Shown here piece by piece: positions 53,345-64,000 of a stretch of 64,000 nt of DNA. The stretch covers positions 4,473,501-4,537,500 of the forward strand of contig CM059558.1 in the NCBI GenBank assembly GCA_030386875.1. Reading direction: 5' to 3'. The DNA is from Morinoia aosen (lineage: Eukaryota > Arthropoda > Malacostraca > Amphipoda > Talitridae). Within the stretch, counting starts at the first letter, position 1, and each line of letters opens with the position of its first letter. Both the position numbers and the translations under genes were made by a program. The notes under the pieces are model-generated. The model was not told the DNA's origin, did no database searches, and saw only the letters and a list, made by a program, of their open reading frames with translations.

Positions 53345-56300
53345 CCATTATTCAGTAGAATGTTTGGGGGTACCGGAGTAACTACGGGGACTTGCGGACC
53401 CTCATAGAACAATATCAACCACTATGCATATGTCTCCAGGAAACAATGCTGGGAGACCTAACCCCATCACCTCTTGGGGTTAACAATATAGAAACTTTCT
53501 CCCATGTGCCCGACCCGGTTCCCGGATCATGACTGACCGTCCTCATCCGGAGGGATCTGGGCTATGCAAGGCTAGCACTGAATACCCAAATCCAGGTTAT
53601 GGCGCTTCGCCTTTGGAATGGGAACAAACCTCTAACAATTTGTTACGCATACATCTCGCCAGCAGAGCCAGTTTTCTTGCCAGACCTGATAAACCTGTAT
53701 AGTCAACTGCCTGAACAATCCCTTGTCGTTGGGGACTTCAACGCAAAGCATCCAACTTGGGGCAATGTACAGAGTGATCAACATGGTAGAACGATGGACT
53801 CTTTCATTGTTAATACAAACTCCTGCCTGCCGAAAAACTGGGCGGCAACACACTTTCATGTCCAAACTGGCACTACGACTGCAATAGGTTTGAGCCTGTG
53901 CACCCGCGATATCTTCCCGGACTTGAGATGGAGCGTGCTAGAGGATGCTCACGGCAGTGACAATTTCCCAATAGTCATTCATTTGGAGCAGTATGAGCCA
54001 ATACCTACGGAGCCACGATATATGATGAAGCGAGCAAATTGGAAAACCTATGAGGATATGACGCAGATGGACGAGGATGCTGAGTATGGGAGTGTGGATG
54101 AGCATGTAGAACAGTTCAACAGAACCCTGAGAAGCGCTGCGAACTTAGCTATCCCGGTGTCGCGTGGGGTTTTCCCGAACACCGCGTCTCTTGGTGGACC
54201 AACAGCTGCGCTGTGGCCAATATTGAACGGAAGCGTGCACTGTGGCGATACCAGCGTAGCAGTCAGCTAGCGGACAAGATAGCCTACAATAGGGCTAGAG
54301 CTAGGGCGCAATACGTCAAGGATGAAGCTCGCAAAGCCTCTTGGCACAAGTATGTCACCAGTCTTAATGCTGACACGCCTATGTCCAAGATTTGGCAACG
54401 GGTTACAGAAATGAAGGGGCATTACAGTGTCAGCAAGCCTTGCCTAGAACTGGACGGTTCCCTCACGGCGGATCCGCAGCGCGTGGCGGATGCTCTGGCC
54501 GAGAATTTTTCTTCCGTATGCAGTGACGCACACTACCCTCCTGCTTTCTGTGTGTATAAAAGGAGACAGGAACAGCTGAGACCGAACTTTACAGGTGAAG
54601 AGGTTGTCTCCTATAACGAACCACTCACCATCCGTGAAGAAATGTAAAAACATCGCGCTTGGGCCTGATATAATCCATTACAAAATGCTTAAGAAAATGC
54701 ACTCCTCAGCTTTCCGTCAACTACTCTTCATCTTCAATCAAGTCTGGAGCACTCATGAGTACCCAACACTATGGCACACTGCAACGGTCTTCGCTTTTGC
54801 AAAGCCCCAGAAACCTCATGCTCGCACTGATAGCTATCGCCCCATCGCCCTCACAAGCTGCGTTGGGAAACTGATGGAGAAAATTGTAAACGTACGCCTG
54901 GCCAGATGGTTGGAGTCTGAAGAAATTTTAAACCCGGTTCAGTTTGGCTACAGGCAACTGCGAGGCACTACAGACACTCATGTACGTTTTCAGAACCGTC
55001 TGGTTAGCAGCGGCCCGGAAACAGACTCTGACTGTCTTTTTTATCTTTATAAAGCTTACGACACTGTCTGGAGGCACGGGATCCTGCAGCGTATGCATGA
55101 ATGCGGCCCTCGGGGTAATATGGCGGTATATCTTCAGCAGTTCCTAAGGGAGAGAACTTTCCGTGTTAAATTGGGAAATGCCCTATCCGCGCTGCACATC
55201 CAAGAGGAGGGCCTTCCACAAGGGAATGTGATGGGTTGTACGCTCTTTTCCTCGCCCTCAATGGAATCACTTCTAACTTGCCAGCTGGTGTGTCCTCGTC
55301 GCTCTATGTTGATGACTTCATAATATACTCCTCTTCAACTCTTTTGCCGGCGTTGACACGTCGGATGCAGCTAGCAATAAACAGTGTGAACAACTGGGCT
55401 GGCCAGAACGGTTTTAGGTTTTCTCCTGCCAAAATTGCAGCTCTTCTTTTTTAAGGCCGCTGTCGGCACGACCCTCCGCATTTGTTGCTTCGAGGGAGAC
55501 GCTTAATTTTTTGCACAGTGCAAAGCTCATCGGAATGATTTTTGACGACAAGCTATCGTGGAAGCCACACTTGGCTACCCTCAAGGCGGACTGCACAAGG
55601 AGGATGAACCTTCTCAAATTTGTCCTTGATCTATCCTGGGGAGCGGATCGTGCCACGCTGCTCCGACTATAACGAACGCTAATTAGGAGTAAGCTGGATT
55701 ATGGCTACCAACATGCAAAAGAAACTGCGCTAAAAACTCTGGACCCCGTACACAATGCCGCTATCAGACTCTGCACTGGTGCTTTCCGAACCTTCCCTAC
55801 GGAGAGTTTGTGTGTGGAAAGTTGTGAACCTCCTCTCTGGCTCCGCCGTGTACAGCTGAGGCTGCAGTACCTTGCCCGACTTGACCAGCTGCCTCTGTCT
55901 CCGACGTGGGTTAGCGTACACGCACCCCTTGGACGGCACCTTCCTTTCCCATATTTTCTACTTTCATCTAGAGATTACCCAACATTAGTAGCCACGATGC
56001 GACTAAGACCCACGAGAGTCCTTCCGGTACTCTTTGACAACTCTCCAACATGGCGCCTACCAATGGAGACTTTCTGCCCCGGGTGCAGGAAGCCAAAGAG
56101 TCGATGGAGTCGATGCCAGCTAACTTTCTCAAGCATTTTTTTATGGAGCATGTGCTGGAGGTGCATGGGGAGTCTTTTAAGATCTACACATATGGTTCCA
56201 AAACAGGAAGAGCTGTAGGTTGTGCTGCTGTTTCCGGGGTGAGGGAGAGGGCTAGAAGGTTGCTACCCGAGACCTCGAGCTTCACCGCGGAGCTCTATGG

Positions 56301-57005
56301 TGTCTTGGAGGCACTTCAACTAGTTAAGGAGCACCCGCATGATAAATTCACTGTTTTTATTGACTCGAAAAGCGTCATTGACTCTGCTCAGGCTTATGAT
56401 AGCACTCACTCCCTCATCGCCCTCATGCAGCTTGTGCGTGAGCACAAATATGTGAAATTGTGCTGGGTGCCCGGACACGTGGGGGTGTCAGGTAATGAAA
56501 GAGCTGACCAGGAGGCGAAGCGAGTTGGGGATAGTGATGAGGAAGCTCTAAATCAAACGGTACCCTTTCGGAACTACTATCCCGTGATCAGGGCCGCTGT
56601 AAGGCGTCTGTGGCAACAGGAATGGGACAACAGAACGGGCAACAAACTAAGAACTATTAAACAAACAGTTCTGGAATGGCCCTCGCCGAGGTGTCGCGTC
56701 CGCCGGGTGGAGGTGCTGCTCTGCCGTCTTCGCAGTGGACATACCTGACTGACCCACCGTTATTATCTAATGGAGCGACAACCTCAGCCGCGATGCGAGC
56801 GGTGTCACGTTCCTCTGACTGTCAAACACATCCTTGTTGAGTGCCCGAGATACGCTGCTGACCGAAATGTATGCTTTCCAAACCTCCGTTCTTTTGCCGC
56901 GGATGAGGTGTTGACCAAAATGCTCGCGGAGATCGATCGTGTAACTTTTCATGTGAATGTACTGGTGTTTTTTCTTGAGAAATGCAAATTGCTGTTCGAG
57001 ATCTG
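53345..57005 (+). pseudogene. LINE ORF2 (endonuclease, reverse transcriptase, RNase H)
   Basis: Apurinic-type endonuclease: NVWGYRSNYGDL (53355; the preceding codon is TAG where Trp is usual), CLQET, VVGDFNAKHPTWG (53725) and GSDNFPIVI (53955). Reverse transcriptase: SYRPIALTSCVGKLMEKIV (54830), YKAYDTVWR (55050), GLPQGNVMGCTLF (55210) and YVDDFIIY (55305). RNase H: YTYGSKTGRAVG (56185), TAELYGVLEAL, FIDSKSVI and WVPGHVGVSGNERADQEAK (56465). The first RNase H catalytic Asp is Tyr (GAT to TAT type change). A C-terminal CERC...HILVEC zinc motif follows a TGA at 56746. At least five frame changes; inactive. Confidence 0.85.
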
Positions 57006-57535
57006 ATCGAAGATCGCACTTGACCATCCCTATCGTTTTTGTATTTGTTGTCTGTACTTTCCCGTGCTCGAAAATGTATGTTTTCCTTGTTGTACTACTT
57101 GAAGAGATTTAACGGGAAGCCGCGCTGTAACGCATTATAGCCAGACGTGATATCGGCTTGGAAGTTTGAAGATGTAGAAACTGTAATATGGCCGGGCGCG
57201 CTGCGTTGGTACTTAGGGGGTTTCAGCGTGGGTAAGTCGTCCGGCCATAAATGGATGGGCAGCAGAAACCCCCTACAGGGTTTGGCTGCTCAGTCCGTTT
57301 CGAATGTACTGTGTTGTGTAAAAACTTTAATGGGGAGACACTTGTAATCTTGAGTTGTATTTATGATCATGATGCTCATATTATTTTGATGTTTCAAATA
57401 ATAGTGATGTTCATCTTGTGTGGTAATTTGTAAAAGTCTGATACTAATTAATATATGTGATCCTCGGTGCGATATAGTTTGAGTAACTGAAGCGCTAGCA
57501 AACCCATGTTACTACTATTACTACTACTTAAGACT

Positions 57536-58615
57536 AGAATTAATCTTAAAAATCGACGGACAAATTTGGGAACTTTAATGTTGTTGGATTTCCACTTGAT
57601 CCATCATTGATGGCAGGCGTAGTTGAGTAGAATTTCCTGGTTTAAACTAAGATCAATTCCAACGTTTGTCGTGTCAGTTCTTTTCTAAAAAAATGTTTCA
57701 CTCTGAAATTCGCTATCATTTCCCGAAATAGACAGCGCTTTGAAAACTGCTGTGATATGCGAAAGGATCTCGTGAAAAGTTTACTTGTAAAAGATCTAGT
57801 ATGAAGAAATAATTCATATATCAGTCCGCTGGATCGAAATCGTAATAGAGAACGTGCTTTCCTTTTTTAGTGTTTTAGTCGGCAAAAATACGGATTTTGA
57901 GCTTCCAGAATTAACGAGGTCAACTACCACTGTTAAAAACTGTTATTGGGTTAGCTTGGCCGTTACAAATTTAACCAGAAATACACGTTAATTTCTATAC
58001 TGCAAGATTTTGATAAGCATAGCGAGCAAATTATCAATAGGTAACTGAAATTCACTCCTTAGGTCGTGCAAAGCGACACTATGGCAATGGCACGCAACAA
58101 TTATCAATAACGCCTCAAGCAAAACGTGAGCGCTGTGTCACCGATGTGAATATTCGAGTGTTGCTAGACCAAAAAGTTTTTTAACTAATGATAGATATTA
58201 AGGAAATTTCCGCAGAGAGAGTTTACAGAAACTAACCTCGAGTAAGAACTAATCTCGTACGGATAGATTTACGAAATTATTTGATTGAGGTGTGGTATCT
58301 TCATCCTTTCACTGCTTTCAACTGTTCAAACACTTGAGGTGGGGGGGGGGACAACAATTGTCTTCGTGCATTGTACGTTTTTTAGGGTTCATGTGTATAG
58401 GATCGATAGGTTCCGAGAGGTGAAACCTAGACAATCTTCGACTTAAGAATGGGCTGCAAGTGCTGTTCGAGCGCTAAGTATAGAGATACGAGAAGGGATG
58501 TAGGGCTTAACCGGATAAGGGGCATGATCGGATGTTAGAGAAAATGTTGCCAGACGGGCAAGAAGACTTTTAAAGTTATGAAGTTCATACTGTATTTGAA
58601 AATCATTGGATTTAT
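57536..58615. other. Unassigned sequence between LINE and SINE-like copy
   Basis: About 1.1 kb without protein motif, terminal repeat or array. A G10 run occurs at 58341-58350. It could be the far side of hAT remnant D, but no hAT motif was seen. Confidence 0.35.
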
Positions 58616-58628
58616 TCCTGAGCACAAC

Positions 58629-58980
58629 CCCCTCATGGGGATACAATTATTGTATCTATGGGAACTAGCGCTCCCAGGGGGACAATGTGAGGGCCCGAGC
58701 TGAAAGTTAGGTAGGCCTTCTTTTTGTTGAAATCGAATGTTTTTGTTATGTTAAGGACCACCTTTTTTCGGTTCACTGCTGTCCTGTTTTTCAGCACCTA
58801 CTACCGTCTCCTTCAACTTTGATCTTGTTTCATAATCTTCCTTCCCAACTTACTGTTTCTATGCCTTTCTGAGTAGATTCCGCGTTTCCTTAACTCCATA
58901 CTAAATGGTGCCTTCCTCCTTCCTCTCATTAGATCGCATTTGTTGCTGGGTAGGGAGGCTAAAACTAATGACTAATCTAA
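58629..58980 (+). mobile_element. SINE-like family S, copy 8 (full length, reference copy)
   Basis: 352 bp from CCCCTCATGGGGATACAATT to ACTAATGACTAATCTAA, flanked by a perfect 13-bp duplication TCCTGAGCACAAC (58616-58628 and 58981-58993). Internal landmarks are GGGAACTAGCGCTCCCAGGG, GTTAGGTAGGCCTTC, GTCCTGTTTTTCAGCACCTA, CTCCATACTAAATGGTGCC and GGGAGGCTAAAACTAA. No open frame runs through it. No clear Pol III A and B boxes were found, so calling it a SINE rests on length, fixed ends and duplication. Confidence 0.9.
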
Positions 58981-59071
58981 TCCTGAGCACAACAGGGTCT
59001 TGCTTGTGCAGTAGAGGAAAATTACAAGTTTCTACCCTGCTTCGGATTTATTGGATCGTTTTCAGATATGT

Positions 59072-59262
59072 AAGCCCTGCCACTAATGCAACACGTGAGT
59101 TCACCCACTTGTAACTTTCGAAATATTGCATCTATCGACTTCAAATTACTCTCAAACGAAAGATTAAAACAGTCTTTCGTTTGAGAGTAATTTTAAGTCG
59201 ATAGGTGCATTTTTTGGTAAGTTACAAGTGGGTGAACTTATGTGATGGATTAGTGGCGGGGC
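59072..59262. mobile_element. Short palindromic element (hairpin MITE)
   Basis: The arms 59072-59160 and 59166-59262 are complementary over nearly their whole length: GTTCACCCACTTGTAAC pairs with GTTACAAGTGGGTGAAC, and CGTTTGAGAGTAATTT with its complement. They meet at a loop of a few bases. No target duplication could be fixed. Nothing coding. Confidence 0.7.
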
Positions 59263-59855
59263 TTGGATTGAAAAGATTCAATCAATTTTGGAGACAAAGC
59301 ATCCCCAAGAGAAAAAATCGTGAGATGGTCATCTTCAGGAATTGTGGTAAGCCGGTCGCCCGTTTTTTTCTTTTGAGTTCAGGTAAAGAATTGAGTCAAG
59401 TAATAAATAATGGGCCTCAAGCAGGAAGCAGACAAGGACACCTCCAATGATCGGTTCCATTCACACCGGGTTCTATCGCATCTATTTCGTTCATTCAGCA
59501 CACGCACGGAAGTGAACTAAAACAGAGACGTCCTCGTCAAGAGGAAACGTGGAAGTGGAAAAAGTGCTCCCAGACTGAGGTGAATCGTGAAATTTTCACT
59601 CGTAAGAAGAAACCACATTCAAATAGGTAAAGGTCAGAACTCTTCAGCATGAAAACTGAAGAATCAATATTGAAACGAAGATCAGTAGAAATTCAGGAAA
59701 CGCGATCTAAAAAACATCCTACAATGAGAAACCTTCATTAGTAGCGGGTTATGCATGCAATGGCAACCTCGATGTCTCGGAAGAAACGGCCCTCCTTAAA
59801 CACCCCGGTGACAACTACAGGGGCTCGGTGCTACTTTAGTTCACTTATGTGCTCG
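59263..59855. other. Unassigned sequence
   Basis: No gene, array or terminal repeat recognised. Confidence 0.35.
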
Positions 59856-60125
59856 TTATAGCCATGTGGCTAGAGGTTTCTGCCGCCGTGCGGTAGACCC
59901 GGGTTCGAAACTCGGCGCTGGCGATGGCGATTTTCTCTGTTGGGTATGGGAGAAAAATTCCAAGCACAATACCCCACTCTACCCAGGTGTCTGAAATGGG
60001 TACCGGTCTTGACCGGGGGAAAGCGTCCTGGCGTTAGTTATAAGGCATTTGAAAATCCAATGTACAAGGTGATATGTATCAGGCTTGATTGGAAATAAAG
60101 CATCCGTAGATGCCTTAATTATTAC
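59856..60125 (+). mobile_element. tRNA-headed SINE (family T)
   Basis: The head has a Pol III A-box-like TGGCTAGAGG (59867-59876) and a B box GGTTCGAAAC (59902-59911), 25 bases apart, as in a tRNA gene. It does not fold into a convincing tRNA beyond the boxes. The body runs through GTTGGGTATGGG, GTACCGGTCTTGACCGGGGG and GGAAATAAAGCATCCGTAGA to an AT-rich tail. The body is shared with the minus-strand copy at 40081-40299, which proves dispersal. Confidence 0.8.
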
Positions 60126-60699
60126 CTATTCATTATTACTGTGGCGTGAGGTCTGCCGCTAGGTATCGCCTACCCAGGTGCAGTTTGGGATGTGCAAATT
60201 CATTGTTTATCTCTACATTAAATGTATCTAAATAAGTTTATCCATTATTAACCTAACCTCACGCTATAGTATTAGCTAGAGGTAGATCTCATGCTATAGT
60301 GGGGTAGACATCACGCTATAGTAGCACCGGAGACTCGCCCCGGGAGCCGATTTGAATAATTAACCTTCGTCAGGAGTTGAGAATCCTAAGCCATTTGATG
60401 TGCAAGTACTAATTAGCCATCTGTAGACGACCGTAAGTTTAGTTATGAAACATATTTAGGACTGTTAAAATATTAGAAATATATTTGATTAAGTAAGCCT
60501 TTTTGTCATCTACGATGATTGACTTCCTGAACACAAAACCGTAGTCAGTTTCTGCTAGTTCACCGACAGTTTTCTAAGGCAACTTGCTCCATGATAATTC
60601 ATAATTGCATCGTTTAGTTATGGGCAATAAGACATATTGGCTGATGAATGTGATGATAGTGGGGATAATTGTTAGTTAATTATAATGCAACTGCCGTGA
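60126..60699. other. Unassigned; short repeated CACGCTATAGT motifs
   Basis: (A/T)CACGCTATAGT or TCATGCTATAGT occurs three times in 60250-60330, with GGTAGAT-like spacers. Nothing else recognised. Confidence 0.4.
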
Positions 60700-61085
60700 A
60701 CACAACACCTGCTGATGTAGTAACTAGTGGCAGACAACTTATGATGCAACTAGTGGCAGAAAACACCTGCAGACGCAGTAACTAGTGGCAGACAACTGAT
60801 GATGCAACTAGTGGAAGACAAAACCTGCAGACGCAGTAAATAGTGGCAGACAACGACACCTGCAGACGTAGTAACTAGTGGCAGACAACTGATGATGCAA
60901 CTAGTGACAGACAACACCTGCAGACGCAGTAACTAGTGGTAGACAACAACACCTGCAGACGCAGTAACTAGTGGCAGACAACTGATCATGCAACTAGTGG
61001 CAGACAACACCTGCAGACGCAGTAGCTTGTGGAAGACAACACCTGCAGACGCAGTAACTAGTGGCAGACAACAACTGCAGTTGCC
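60700..61085. repeat. Tandem repeat, ~32-bp and ~26-bp units alternating
   Basis: Unit one reads ACACCTGCAGACGCAGTAAC then TAGTGGCAGACA; unit two reads ACTGATGATGCAACTAGTGG then CAGACA. They alternate for about 385 bp, with unit one sometimes doubled. All units share CTAGTGGCAGACAAC, so both derive from one ancestor. Confidence 0.85.
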
Positions 61086-61440
61086 GTATATTGATTTGAG
61101 AAGAAAAAGTAATAACTTGACATTGTTTTGTAATATCGATTATTCTGAATTTCTAAACTTTGGGAGGCAGAAAATTTTTTTTCCGTCGAAGAAATAAATA
61201 TATTCTGTTATATTCACACGAAATTAGTCAAAACAATCAACCCATGTTTTAAGGCTGACTGATTTATTTTTATGATCAGTCGTTAGAATTGAAAGGAAGG
61301 AATTTCCACTTTACTTTTAAATTCCACTGAACAACAACATGCTGACTTCCACTGTTGATGCTATATCGCTTCTTACATTTACATAAATGTAAATATCAAT
61401 ACATTACCGTTTTGTTCTTATTGTTACGTCGTGGTATTTG
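61086..61440. other. Unassigned spacer between arrays
   Basis: AT-rich; no motif, gene or repeat seen. Confidence 0.4.
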
Positions 61441-61444
61441 TTGT

Positions 61445-63085
61445 TATGGTGCTGGTGTAGGGACGGTGCTGGTGTAGGGACGGTGCTCGTGTAGGTACGG
61501 TGCTCGTGTAGGTACGGTGCTCGTGTAGGTACGGTGCTCGTGTAGGTACGGTGCTCGTGTTGGTACGGTGCTCGTGTAGGTACGGTGCTCGTGTAGGTAC
61601 GGTGCTGGTGTAGGTACGGTGCTGGTGTAGGTACGGTGCTGGTGTAGGTACGGTGCTCGTGTAGGTACGGTGCTCGTGTAGGTACGGTGCTCGTGTAGGT
61701 ACGGTGCTCGTGTAGATACGGTGCTCGTGTAGGTACGGTGCTCGTGTAGGTACGGTGCTCGTGTAGGTACGGTGCTCGTGTAGGTACGGTGCTCGTCTAG
61801 GTACGGTGCTCGTCTAGGTACGGTGCTCGTGTAGGTACGGTGCTCGTGTAGGTACGGTGCTCGTGTAGGTACGGTGCTGGTGTAGGTACGGTGCTGGTGT
61901 AGGTACGGTGCTGGTGTAGGTACGGTGCTGGTGTAGGTACGGTGCTGGTGTAGGTACGGTGCTGGTGTAGGTACGGTGCTGGTGTAGGTACGGTGCTGGT
62001 GTAGGGACGGTGCTCGTGTAGGTACGGTGCTCGTGTAGGTACGGTGCTCGTGTAGGTACGGTGCTCGTGTAGGTACGGTGCTCGTGTTGGTACGGTGCTC
62101 GTGTAGGTACGGTGCTCGTGTAGGTACGGTGCTGGTGTAGGTACGGTGCTGGTGTAGGTACGGTGCTGGTGTAGGTACGGTGCTCGTGTAGGTACGGTGC
62201 TCGTGTAGGTACGGTGCTCGTGTAGGTACGGTGCTCGTGTAGATACGGTGCTCGTGTAGGTACGGTGCTCGTGTAGGTACGGTGCTCGTGTAGGTACGGT
62301 GCTCGTGTAGGTACGGTGCTCGTCTAGGTACGGTGCTCGTCTAGGTACGGTGCTCGTGTAGGTACGGTGCTCGTGTAGGTACGGTGCTCGTGTAGGTACG
62401 GTGCTGGTGTAGGTACGGTGCTGGTGTAGGTACGGTGCTGGTGTAGGTACGGTGCTGGTGTAGGTACGGTGCTGGTGTAGGTACGGTGCTGGTGTAGGTA
62501 CGGTGCTGGTGTAGGTACGGTGCTGGTGTAGGTACGGTGCTGGTGTAGGTACGGTGCTGGTGTAGGTACGGTGCTGGTGTAGGTACGGTGCTGGTGTAGG
62601 TACGGTGCTCGTGTAGGTACGGTGCTGGTGTAGGTACGGTGCTGGTGTAGGTACGGTGCACTTGTAGGTACGGTGCTCGTGTAGGTACGGTGCTCGTGTA
62701 GGTACGGTGCACGTGTAGGTACGGTGCTCGTGTAGGTACGGTGCTCGTGTAGGTACGGTGCTGGTGTAGGTACGGTGCTGGTGTAGGTACGGTGCTGGTG
62801 TAGGTACGGTGCTAGTGTAGGTACGGTGCTGGTGTAGGTACGGTGCTGGTGTAGGTACGGTGCTGGTGTAGGTACGGTGCTGGTGTAGGTACGGTGCTGG
62901 TGTAGGTACGGTGTTGGTGTAGGTACGGTGCTGATGTAGGTACGGTGCTGGTGTAGGTACGGTGCTGGTGTAGGTACGGTGCTGGTGTAGGTACGGTGCT
63001 GGTGTAGGTACGGTGTTGGTGTAGGTACGGTGCTGGTGTAGGTACGGTGTTGGTGTTATGGTGCTGGTGTAGGTACAGGGATGTA
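61445..63085. repeat. 17-bp minisatellite with 527-bp higher-order repeat
   Basis: The unit is GGTGCTCGTGTAGGTAC or its variant GGTGCTGGTGTAGGTAC, about 96 copies. Rare variants recur at a fixed spacing: AGATACGG at 61714 and 62241, a GTGTTGGTAC variant near 61558 and 62085, and CTCGTCTAGG pairs near 61795 and 62322, all 527 bp apart, which is 31 units. The 430-residue minus-strand open frame (61797-63089) exists because a 17-bp unit without stops in any frame stays open indefinitely; it is not a gene. The array ends in an inverted unit at 63087-63110. Confidence 0.95.
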
Positions 63086-63110
63086 ACACCGTACCTACAG
63101 CAGCACCAAA

Positions 63111-63640
63111 ATTTTAATGACTATATTGACAAAAAACATCAAAGAACTGATTGATGCAGTAAAAAAACATAGGAAGTGAAAATAATGCAAATACCATCAA
63201 CAATGAGAGGGGGCATGTTGTCCTACGGAGCATTTCTCTCGTGATCGTTTAACTCTACTAGAAAATGAATTAGTTACCGTTGGTTAGAAAAATCAATCAA
63301 AACACTTGGAAAAGAAATTTGCCCAACATGAAATGAATGAATAAAATCGAAAACAAATTATGAATGCTTTTTCTTCTTGTGGAATTTGAAATTTCATCGA
63401 GATTTTTCAAAGCCTGAACTTAACCTCTAACCTTTCCAGGAAGGAAAATTAGGAGAAATCCACATTTAAATATTTATTTAACGCATATTTGAGTAGTTTG
63501 GAGGTGAACATCAAAAATACTCGCCAAACGGGGCGCACCCGGATAAACGCGACCTACGGTCGAATAGGCAGAAGCCCGACAAAGCTAGTTTTACTAAGAT
63601 TCAATAGTGAGAATTTTCACGCTTTAAGAGTTAAATTTGA
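63111..63640. other. Unassigned spacer
   Basis: No gene or repeat seen. A CpG-rich stretch, GGGGCGCACCCGGATAAACG and CGACCTACGGTCG, lies at 63530-63565. Confidence 0.35.
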
Positions 63641-64000
63641 AAGTTGAAGAGATTATTTCGATAGGCCACAGCCTGAGTTTAATTTGACGTTCAAGGGTTT
63701 ATTTCGATAGGCCACAGCCTGAGTTTGATTTGACGTTCAAGGGTTCATTTCGATAGGCCAGAGCCTGAGTTTGATTTGACGTTCAAGGGTTCATTTCGAT
63801 AGGCCAGAGCCTGAGTTTAATTTGACGTTCAAGGGTTCATTTCGATAGGCCAGAGCCTGAGTTTGATTTGACGTTCAAGGGTTCATTTCGATAGGCCAGA
63901 GCCTGAGTTTGATTTGACGTTCAAGGGTTCATTTCGATTGGCCAGAGCCTGAGTTTAATTTGACGTTCAAGGGTTCATTTCGATAGGCCAGAGCCTGATT
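63641..64000. repeat. 46-bp tandem repeat, running off the window
   Basis: The unit GATAGGCCAGAGCCTGAGTT then TGATTTGACGTTCAAGGGTT and CATTTC repeats from about 63660 to the end, 7 to 8 copies. The first two copies have GGCCACAGCC and later ones GGCCAGAGCC. Copies differ at only a few positions. The array continues beyond the window. Confidence 0.95.

Larger units (their letters stand above)
50951..57535 (+). mobile_element. I-clade LINE, near full length, decayed
   Basis: The order is a G/C-rich 5' untranslated region (about 50951-51494), ORF1 with CCHC knuckles, then ORF2 with endonuclease, reverse transcriptase and RNase H, and a 3' region ending in TTACTACTATTACTACTACT at about 57530. 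An RNase H domain after the reverse transcriptase points to the I group. Many stops and frame changes make it inactive. Several stops sit where CGA or TGG would be expected. A target duplication was not found, so both outer limits are approximate. Confidence 0.75.

Noticed and set aside
59856-59930. tRNA gene
   Set aside because: A and B boxes are present, but the rest does not fold as a tRNA and the sequence continues into a dispersed SINE body.
60700-61085. CRISPR-like array
   Set aside because: The units are contiguous diverged tandem repeats without unique spacers, in an animal-type genome.
61797-63089. 430-residue minus-strand open frame rich in TVPTPAPYLHQHRTY
   Set aside because: It is the translation of a 17-bp tandem repeat with no stop in any minus-strand frame, giving a 17-residue period; there is no start context and nothing coding around it.

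Overview
The window reads as nuclear DNA of an invertebrate animal, most likely an arthropod with a large, repeat-loaded genome. The reasons are one spliced C2H2 zinc-finger gene with kilobase introns, an I-clade LINE with RNase H, Penelope-like elements (PLEs), hAT and TTAA-target DNA transposons, a Ty3/gypsy element, and long minisatellites. I cannot name the species. Nothing looks bacterial.

Layout. 1-13,470 is a stack of DNA transposons in and beside an array of the type CCTAACCTAT(CATAT): a TTAA-flanked element (1958-2803), a hAT-like composite (2874-7546, perfect 8-bp target duplication) holding two foldback elements, and two opposite-facing copies of another TTAA element (7683-11253 and 11343-12883). 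The first of these carries a 2-kb long-TIR insertion that the second lacks. About 13.5-26 kb holds an old LINE reverse transcriptase split by roughly 10 kb of nested elements. These are a PLE tail whose GIY-YIG region is cut by a hAT (15013-19188), which itself holds a SINE-like copy and a palindromic PLE. A third TTAA element and a large degenerate palindrome follow.

About 27.7-37.8 kb is the only host gene I can support: a multi-exon C2H2 zinc-finger gene on the plus strand. Three exons join in phase, and the last encodes 14 tandem fingers of 29 residues each, interrupted by one in-frame TAA. Its introns hold SINE-like copies, a palindromic PLE and a short LTR element. From 38.6 to 50 kb, a hAT remnant with a BED finger is split by a young Ty3/gypsy element with identical 176-bp LTRs. 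50.1-57.5 kb is a decayed I-clade LINE stacked on a fragment of a second one. 57.5-64 kb has a SINE-like copy, a palindromic element, a tRNA-headed SINE and three tandem arrays, the largest a 17-bp minisatellite with a 527-bp higher-order period.

The most unusual recurring item is a SINE-like family of about 350 bp: at least eight copies, all on the plus strand, with a constant palindromic head and, for several, target duplications of 12-14 bp. I do not recognise it. No tRNA, rRNA or CRISPR feature was found. All homology calls come from reading motifs by eye.
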